From an uncultured Bacilli bacterium (GTDB lineage Bacteria > Bacillota_I > Bacilli_A > RF39 > UBA660), in the NCBI GenBank assembly GCA_947598485.1, contig CANQFJ010000009.1, positions 1 to 53,088 on the forward strand: 53,088 nucleotides of DNA. Direction: 5' to 3'. The notes under the pieces are model-generated. The model made no database searches. It was not told the DNA's origin and saw nothing but the letters and a program-made list of their open reading frames with translations. The translations under genes and the position numbers were made by a program. How positions within the stretch are numbered: the stretch's first letter is position 1; every line of letters starts with the position of its first letter. Positions 47,539 through 53,088 of this stretch are shown here, in pieces.

Positions 47539-48292
47539 AAAATCTTTAGGGCAAAATTTCTTAGTTAATGATACTATTATACAAAAAATAGTATCTTTAT
47601 TTAATTGCAATGAAAAAGATTTAATTATAGAAATTGGACCAGGCAGAGGAGCGTTAACAAAATATTTAGCTAATAAAGGCTGTAAGCTAATTTGTATAGA
47701 AATTGATAAAGATATGCAAGAATATTTAAATAAATATAATGCAGAGATTATCTATGAAAATATTTTAAACGTTAATATTCAAGATTTACTAAAAAACTAT
47801 AGTTATAATAATCTGTATATAATAGGAAATTTACCTTACTATATAACAAGCCCAATTATAGATAAGGTTATAAAATCTAATGTTAAAGCCTCAAAAATGA
47901 TTTTTATGGTCCAAGAAGAAGTAGCTAACCGTTTCAGCAGTCACCCCGGAAATAAAGAATATGGCTATATGACTATCTTTATTAATCACTATTATGATGT
48001 TAAATATGAATTTATGGTGGCAAAAAATAATTTTAATCCGATTCCCAAAGTTGATAGTGCCATTATTTCTTTAAATCCTAAAGATTTTAAGCCCCTTGAT
48101 GATGAATTTTGGGAATTTCTTAAAAAGTGTTTTAGCCACAAAAGGAAAAAACTAAAGAATAATTTAGGTAATTACAATATAGAAAGCATCGAAGAAGTAT
48201 TACAAGAACATGGTTATAATTCCTCGGCTCGAGCAGAAGAGTTGCCTGAAGAAATTTTTATTGAGTTGTATGAAAAATGTAAAGGCGAGTAA
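47528..48292 (+). CDS. ksgA: 16S rRNA dimethyladenosine transferase
   Basis: KSLGQNFLVNDTIIQKIV; EIGPGRGALTKYLA; GNLPYYITSPII. Confidence 0.97.
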   Translation: MQAKKSLGQNFLVNDTIIQKIVSLFNCNEKDLIIEIGPGRGALTKYLANKGCKLICIEIDKDMQEYLNKYNAEIIYENILNVNIQDLLKNYSYNNLYIIGNLPYYITSPIIDKVIKSNVKASKMIFMVQEEVANRFSSHPGNKEYGYMTIFINHYYDVKYEFMVAKNNFNPIPKVDSAIISLNPKDFKPLDDEFWEFLKKCFSHKRKKLKNNLGNYNIESIEEVLQEHGYNSSARAEELPEEIFIELYEKCKGE

Positions 48293-48350
48293 TAAAACTT
48301 CTTTATTTTTATTTTTGGCTTTATAATTAAATAAATAGGAAGGGATAGAA

Positions 48351-49073
48351 ATGAATAAAATTAAAATTAATTCTGGTCTTGCTTCAGTTTTACTTTTAGC
48401 TAGCTTTTTCTTAGGCTGGGAAACTCTATTATTTGTAGTTCTTTTTATGTTGCTTTTTTGTGAGCTTAATGACACAATTAAAGGCGTTATGGTTAAAGTC
48501 TTATCATTTTTTGTGGGCTTAGCTTTATTTCAATTATTATGGGGATTGATAACAGATGCTTATCCACTTTTAGTAAATGTTATTAATAATTTTATTGATG
48601 TAATAAATTGTTATGTTGATAACCCAATAACAATCGAAAAATTACAATTATATATTCTTCATCCAATAGATATTATTATTTCAACAGCAGATTCAATAGT
48701 AAATTATTTAATTGTATTATTTAAGTTTACATTTATCATCTCTGTGTTAGCAAATAAAGTAATGAAGGAAAATGGCCTTACAAAATTCATTAATTCATTT
48801 ATTGATAAAGTAGTAAATTTTGTTAATGGCATTGAACTTGGCAAAGTTGATGTTAATCATCCTGAGGTAAATGTTGCTCCCGTGAGAGCTCAAATGGCTA
48901 CTCCTGCAGCTCCAAATGTTGGAGTTCCTCTAGGAAGCATGCCACCCCAAAGACCTGAAGAAAAACCTGTAGTTCCAGAAGAAAAAAGGGAAGTTAAACC
49001 ACCTGTTGATGTACCCGTTCAAACTCCAGTTAACCCTATGGAAAGTAATCAACACAATAATGGAAATAATTAG
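48351..49073 (+). CDS. Hypothetical membrane protein with Pro-rich C-terminal tail
   Basis: Several hydrophobic segments followed by low-complexity PAAPNVGVPLGSMPPQRPEEKP... tail; RBS GGAAGGG. Confidence 0.65.
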   Translation: MNKIKINSGLASVLLLASFFLGWETLLFVVLFMLLFCELNDTIKGVMVKVLSFFVGLALFQLLWGLITDAYPLLVNVINNFIDVINCYVDNPITIEKLQLYILHPIDIIISTADSIVNYLIVLFKFTFIISVLANKVMKENGLTKFINSFIDKVVNFVNGIELGKVDVNHPEVNVAPVRAQMATPAAPNVGVPLGSMPPQRPEEKPVVPEEKREVKPPVDVPVQTPVNPMESNQHNNGNN

Positions 49074-49097
49074 AATGATGCATAATCATTCTTTTTT
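49072..49097 (+). terminator. Rho-independent terminator starting inside the stop codon of the 48351-49073 gene
   Basis: AGAATGAT-GCATA-ATCATTCT followed by T6. Confidence 0.85.
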
Positions 49098-49139
49098 AAT
49101 ATTAAATAATTTAAAGCATATAATTTATTGGTGATATAT

Positions 49140-49904
49140 TTGAATATTGAAGTTGGTGATTATGTAACAAGAAAATCTTATAATCATGATACTGTCTTTA
49201 AGGTTATAAATATAAAAGATGATGTTGTATTTTTAAAAGGCGTTTATGTTAGACTATATGCTGATAGTGTGATGAATGATTTAGAAAAAGCAACAGAGTT
49301 TCAAGATGATTTTGAAGTAGATATAGTAAAAAAGGAAACAAGAGATGATTTTTTTTATTTGCCAGGCAAGATACTACATATTGATGCGGATAATGAATAT
49401 TTAGATAAATGTCTTAAATTTTATAAAGATATGGGTGTTTATGCTATAGGGAAAAAAATAAATGAAGAAGATATTGCTGACCAAATAATAGGATTATTAC
49501 AGGAATTCAAGCCAGATATCGTTATTATCACGGGCCATGATGCTTATTATGCCAAAAACGGTTCTAAGGAAGATATAAATAATTATAAAAACTCTAAAAA
49601 TTTTGTTAAGGCAATTAGAGCGGCTCGTAAATACGAAAAAAGTCAGGAAAAACTTGTCATAATTGCAGGAGCTTGTCAAAGTGACTATGAAGAATTAATT
49701 AAAGCCGGAGCAAACTTTGCTTCAAGCCCTAAACGAGTAAATATTCATGCTTTGGATCCCGCAATTATAGCTACAGACATAGCCTTGACGGAGAGAAATA
49801 AAACAATAGATTTAGTAAGTATTCTTGGCAAAACAAAATATGGTACCAATGGAATCGGAGGCATAATTACTCCTGGCTTAATGTATGTGGGGTTTCCTAG
49901 ATGA
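49140..49904 (+). CDS. yabG: YabG sporulation-specific protease family
   Basis: EVGDYVTRKSYNHDTVFKV...FLKGVYVRLYADS; ITGHDAYY; GACQSDYEELIKAGANFASSPKRVNIHALDP; precedes veg. Confidence 0.9.
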   Translation: MNIEVGDYVTRKSYNHDTVFKVINIKDDVVFLKGVYVRLYADSVMNDLEKATEFQDDFEVDIVKKETRDDFFYLPGKILHIDADNEYLDKCLKFYKDMGVYAIGKKINEEDIADQIIGLLQEFKPDIVIITGHDAYYAKNGSKEDINNYKNSKNFVKAIRAARKYEKSQEKLVIIAGACQSDYEELIKAGANFASSPKRVNIHALDPAIIATDIALTERNKTIDLVSILGKTKYGTNGIGGIITPGLMYVGFPR

Positions 49905-50113
49905 ATATAGACGATATAAAGAATAAAATTAAAAATGATATTGGTAAAAAAGTGCATATTACAGTTTATGGAATGCGTAATAAAATAAATTATTATGAAG
50001 GAATTATTTATAAGGCTTATCCTAATATATTTACTATTTTAGAAAATGGAGAAGAAAGAAGCTTTGCTTACCGAGATATTATTACAAAAGATATAAATAT
50101 GAAATATATGTGA
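49901..50113 (+). CDS. veg: Veg family protein
   Basis: GKKVHITVYGMRNKINYYEGIIYKAYPNIFTI; synteny yabG-veg-spoVG. Confidence 0.88.
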   Translation: MNIDDIKNKIKNDIGKKVHITVYGMRNKINYYEGIIYKAYPNIFTILENGEERSFAYRDIITKDINMKYM

Positions 50114-50183
50114 GTTTATGTCTTGCAAATGAATTTTAAATAAGATAAAATATAATTGTGGATAACAAGAAGGAGTGAGGTAA

Positions 50184-50456
50184 ATGGAAATTACATCTGT
50201 AAAAGTTCACAAAACAGAAAGAGAAGGCTCTCGTATGAAAGGATATGCAACAGTAACTCTTGATGATTGCTTTGTTGTAAGAAATATCCGTATTATTGAA
50301 GGTGATGAAAAGCTATTCATCGCAATGCCTAGTAGAAAGGTTGCCGATGATCGCTATGAAGATATAGCTCATCCAATTAATGCTGAAACTAGAAAAATGT
50401 TTGAAGACAAAATTTTAGCAGAATACAATAATCCTACAAATACTGAGGAAGAGTAA
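50184..50456 (+). CDS. spoVG: Septation/sporulation regulator SpoVG
   Basis: MEITSVKVHKTEREGSRMKGYATVTLDDCFVVRNIRIIEGDEKLFIAMPSRK. Confidence 0.96.
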   Translation: MEITSVKVHKTEREGSRMKGYATVTLDDCFVVRNIRIIEGDEKLFIAMPSRKVADDRYEDIAHPINAETRKMFEDKILAEYNNPTNTEEE

Positions 50457-50460
50457 TAAA

Positions 50461-50486
50461 AAGAGGCGACGCTGTCGCTTTTTTTG
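50461..50486 (+). terminator. spoVG terminator
   Basis: GCGAC-GCT-GTCGC followed by T-tract. Confidence 0.8.
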
Positions 50487-50533
50487 TGGCATAATAAACA
50501 ATTCACTACATATTATTTTAATGGAGGAATACT

Positions 50534-50812
50534 ATGAACGATAAAATAAATAATGGTAGTGAACTTAGAATTATTGATAGAAGTCTAATGACTTTAAATG
50601 GTGTTACAAAAATTGTTAGTTTTGATAATACAGAATTTATAATAGAGACAGATTTAGGACCAATTCATATAACGGGAGAGGGCTTAGAGCTATTAAACTT
50701 AGATACTCACGAAGGACTAATTAAAATAAAAGGAAAAATAAATGGTTATAACTATGTTGAAAAACTAGCTAAGAAAAAAGAAGAAAGTATCATTAGTAAA
50801 CTATTTAAATGA
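50534..50812 (+). CDS. yabP: Sporulation protein YabP
   Basis: RSLMTLNGVTKIVSFDNTEFIIETDLGPIHITGEGLELLNLDTHEGLIKIKGKINGYNYVE; TGA stop. Confidence 0.9.
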   Translation: MNDKINNGSELRIIDRSLMTLNGVTKIVSFDNTEFIIETDLGPIHITGEGLELLNLDTHEGLIKIKGKINGYNYVEKLAKKKEESIISKLFK

Positions 50813-51129
50813 CCGTATCTTTACAAATAATATCTCTGTTAATTAATTTTATTTATGGTTTTATCCTATTTTATCTGGCTTATTTAAATTATATTTTTAT
50901 AAAAAAAGAGCCCATATTAGTAAAGTTTTTAATAACAATTTTATTTATGCTAGATTATTTTTTTGTCTACATAATTATTTTTTATAAACTTACAAATGGT
51001 GTTCTTCATATTTTTTATCTATTTTTGTTTGTCTTAGGATTTTATTTAGGCTATATACTTAAAGTTTCTAATGTTTATAAAAAAGGCCTCGGCATATTAC
51101 ATAAATGGCTTTTAAAAAATAAAAAATAA
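50809..51129 (+). CDS. yabQ: Spore cortex biosynthesis protein YabQ family
   Basis: Multi-TM 106-aa protein overlapping yabP; position between yabP and divIC. Confidence 0.75.
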   Translation: MTVSLQIISLLINFIYGFILFYLAYLNYIFIKKEPILVKFLITILFMLDYFFVYIIIFYKLTNGVLHIFYLFLFVLGFYLGYILKVSNVYKKGLGILHKWLLKNKK

Positions 51130-51216
51130 TATGTAAAAAGCTTTGTAAAGTCTAGGCAACAACATTGACTTTAAATAACTATAATTATACGATTAAAGTA
51201 CGAGGGTGAACATAGG

Positions 51217-51501
51217 GTGAAGAGCACAGTTAGACAAAAAAGAAGACTTTTATTTATTTCACTAACAATTATTATGTTGTTAGTTAGTTTAGTTTCTAGT
51301 GTATCTAAAGATATCGCCCAAATATATAAAAATCGTAAGGAAACTGCAAGGCTTAGCACTAAGTATGAAAACCTTTTATCAGAGCAAAAAAAATTATCCA
51401 GTGAAGTTGCAAAAATGCAAGACCCTGAATACGTTGTAAGGTATGCTAAAGAAAAGTATTTATATTCTACTGATAACGAAATAATAATTAGATTTGACTA
51501 A
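51217..51501 (+). CDS. divIC: Septum formation initiator family (DivIC/FtsB)
   Basis: N-terminal TM, coiled coil, DPEYVVRYAKEKYLYSTDNEIIIRF. Confidence 0.88.
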   Translation: MKSTVRQKRRLLFISLTIIMLLVSLVSSVSKDIAQIYKNRKETARLSTKYENLLSEQKKLSSEVAKMQDPEYVVRYAKEKYLYSTDNEIIIRFD

Positions 51502-52073
51502 TTATTATTTTTTATTATTTTGTCTATTAAACCATATTTTAAGGCTTCTTCAGCACTCATATAATTATCACATCGAGTGTCTTTTTCAATTTGGCTAACT
51601 TTTTTGCCCGTATTTTTAGCTAAAAGATGATTTATTTTATCTTTTATTTTTAGAATATGATCACTTAATATTTTAATATCGCTAGCTTGTCCAGAACCTC
51701 CTCCTAAGGGTTCATGAATCATAACTTCGCAATTCGGCAAAGCGTATCTTGTATCACCGCTTGAAAGAATAAAAGCACCCATGCTAGCACACATGCCAAG
51801 GCCAATTGTAACTATATTAGATTTTACATATTTCATCGTATCATAAATACTAAGGCCAGCACTTACACTCCCTCCCGGACTATTTATGTATAAAGATATA
51901 TCGTTATTATTTATACTATCTAAATAAAGAAGTTGACCAGTAATTAAACTTGCTAAAGTATCATCTATTTCACCGGTTAAAAAGATAATTCGGTGGTTTA
52001 AAAGCAAAGAATATATGTCATATACAGTTTCTTTATTATTACTGCTATCTAACACCATAGGTATGATATTCAT
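51498..52073 (-). CDS. clpP: ATP-dependent Clp protease proteolytic subunit
   Basis: LYINSPGGSVSAGLSIYDTMKYV; GMCASMGAFILSSG; NCEVMIHEPLGG: Ser/His triad motifs. Confidence 0.95.
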   Translation of the reverse strand: MNIIPMVLDSSNNKETVYDIYSLLLNHRIIFLTGEIDDTLASLITGQLLYLDSINNNDISLYINSPGGSVSAGLSIYDTMKYVKSNIVTIGLGMCASMGAFILSSGDTRYALPNCEVMIHEPLGGGSGQASDIKILSDHILKIKDKINHLLAKNTGKKVSQIEKDTRCDNYMSAEEALKYGLIDKIIKNNN

Positions 52074-52179
52074 ATCTTTTCTCCTAGTAAATATAATAGT
52101 TAAAAAAAGTAAAAATATTCATTTATTTGACTTTATGTTATTTTATGATAGAATATACGCTTAATTAAAGGGGTTATTT

Positions 52180-52968
52180 ATGAATTATTTTGAAAAGACT
52201 TATAATGAAATAGAACTTGAATCAAGGCGTCTTGAGGAGAAAAAAGCTAAAATTATTTATGATGCTTTAGATGAAAAATTTAATTTAAGTCAATTTATTA
52301 ATTTGGATAATGTTGATGGATATATCCTAAAGCTATATGATTTACTTTTATTCTCTAATATTCCTTTAGTTCAACAAGAATGTTTATCTTTATTAAGAAA
52401 TTATAATAGTAATTTTTCTCTTTTAATTCCTATTATAGCTAGATGCGTATTCTTACCAAGTACTTCTGAACAATTAGCTAAAATCTTAATAGCTATGGTA
52501 AGAAGAACACAGATTTATTCATCAATTTCTATTGAAAATCATAGTTTAGATGTTGCTACAAATCAAGGTTCAATGCATATGCTAAATGCTCAAAAGTGGA
52601 TTCAAGACCGTCATGGATATTCTATCGATAATAGCAGATTCCAAGGGCAATGCCATAATGTTACTTTTAAATTTGCTAGCTATTTTCCTAATTATTATGC
52701 AACGACAATATTATTAGCTAATTGTTTAGAAGGAAAATGTTTTCATTCTTTCTTAACTACTCCTGATAATGAATTTATGGTTGATTTATCAGTAGGGGCT
52801 GTTGTTAAAAAAAGTGATTTTTACTCCGTAATGGGATGTGAGGAAATATTGAGCGTTCCAACTGATTATCTTCAGGGAATGTATAAGGACTTATGTAGTC
52901 GCGATGAAGTGCCTGATGATATGAATCCTCTTTTAGCTTTAGCTATTGATAGTATGCGTAGAAGATAG
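52180..52968 (+). CDS. Hypothetical protein with possible transglutaminase/papain-like Cys-His-Asp arrangement
   Basis: GQCHNVTFKFASYF ... GKCFHSFLTTPDNEFMVDLSVG pattern. Confidence 0.5.
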   Translation: MNYFEKTYNEIELESRRLEEKKAKIIYDALDEKFNLSQFINLDNVDGYILKLYDLLLFSNIPLVQQECLSLLRNYNSNFSLLIPIIARCVFLPSTSEQLAKILIAMVRRTQIYSSISIENHSLDVATNQGSMHMLNAQKWIQDRHGYSIDNSRFQGQCHNVTFKFASYFPNYYATTILLANCLEGKCFHSFLTTPDNEFMVDLSVGAVVKKSDFYSVMGCEEILSVPTDYLQGMYKDLCSRDEVPDDMNPLLALAIDSMRRR

Positions 52969-52998
52969 AACCTAAGAAATGGTTCTATTTTATTTTTG
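52966..52998 (+). terminator. Rho-independent terminator at end of the 52180-52968 gene
   Basis: TAGAACC-TAAGAAAT-GGTTCTA followed by T-rich tract; includes the stop codon. Confidence 0.75.
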
Positions 52999-53088
52999 AC
53001 TAATATTTTTTCTGTGCAATTATAATACAAGTGTGACAGTTATTCCAATTTGCCATCAAAATTTCAGGAACCGATAATGTGATAATAA

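Noticed and set aside
50809-50815. Alternative genetic code (TGA = Trp) as in Mollicutes
   Set aside because: TGA is used as a real stop (e.g. yabP ends AAATGA with yabQ starting in overlap) and Trp codons in conserved proteins are TGG; code 11 fits.
1-53088. CRISPR arrays, transposases, integrases, prophage or toxin-antitoxin genes
   Set aside because: No regularly spaced repeats and no such protein signatures were recognised.
52999-53088. Promoter TTGACT...TATAAT for a gene or RNA beyond the window end
   Set aside because: Spacer of about 19 bp is long and the downstream product lies outside the window; not enough to call.

Overview
AT-rich, single-contig chromosomal window from a Bacillota (Bacilli-like) genome, centred on the replication origin. 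oriC lies at about 25.06-25.40 kb, between rpmH and dnaA. Genes on the left are mostly on the minus strand and genes on the right mostly on the plus strand, so most are co-directional with replication. Left arm reading outward from oriC: rpmH-rnpA-yidC-khpB(jag), an SH3 protein, mnmE-mnmG-rsmG, a ParB/Noc-family protein, PBP1, argS-rpoE-prfA-prmC-spoIIR-mntP-like-murA, an SGNH-like protein, rpmE-rpiB-DUF1146-spoIID-spoIIQ-like, a possible mini actin-like protein, csp-hpf-small ORF-secA, and a partial HAD/nucleotidase. Right arm: dnaA-dnaN, a ComK-like protein, recF-gyrB-gyrA, parS sites plus SRP RNA, tadA-dnaX-ybaB-recR-bofA-like-holB-ricT-trmN6-like-pth-mfd-spoVT, a T-box, metG-tatD, a 3D-domain protein, ksgA, a membrane protein, yabG-veg-spoVG-yabP-yabQ-divIC-clpP, and a possible transglutaminase-like protein. 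No mobile element, CRISPR array, rRNA or tRNA was recognised. Most genes are conserved housekeeping or sporulation genes. The most interesting signals are: (1) a ComK-like protein between dnaN and recF; (2) a Noc-type ParB paralogue with a very long linker and no obvious N-terminal amphipathic helix, with one perfect Noc-binding palindrome in dnaX and half-sites upstream of its own gene; (3) two parS sites next to the SRP RNA promoter; (4) a possible degenerate miniature MreB/Mbl-like protein after a SpoIIQ-like protein lacking metal-binding histidines; (5) an A AAA AAG slippery site in dnaX at the end of the clamp-loader core; (6) an oriC with a 12-bp-phased array of non-canonical DnaA-box-like sites. 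All calls come from reading the sequence; no database search was run.
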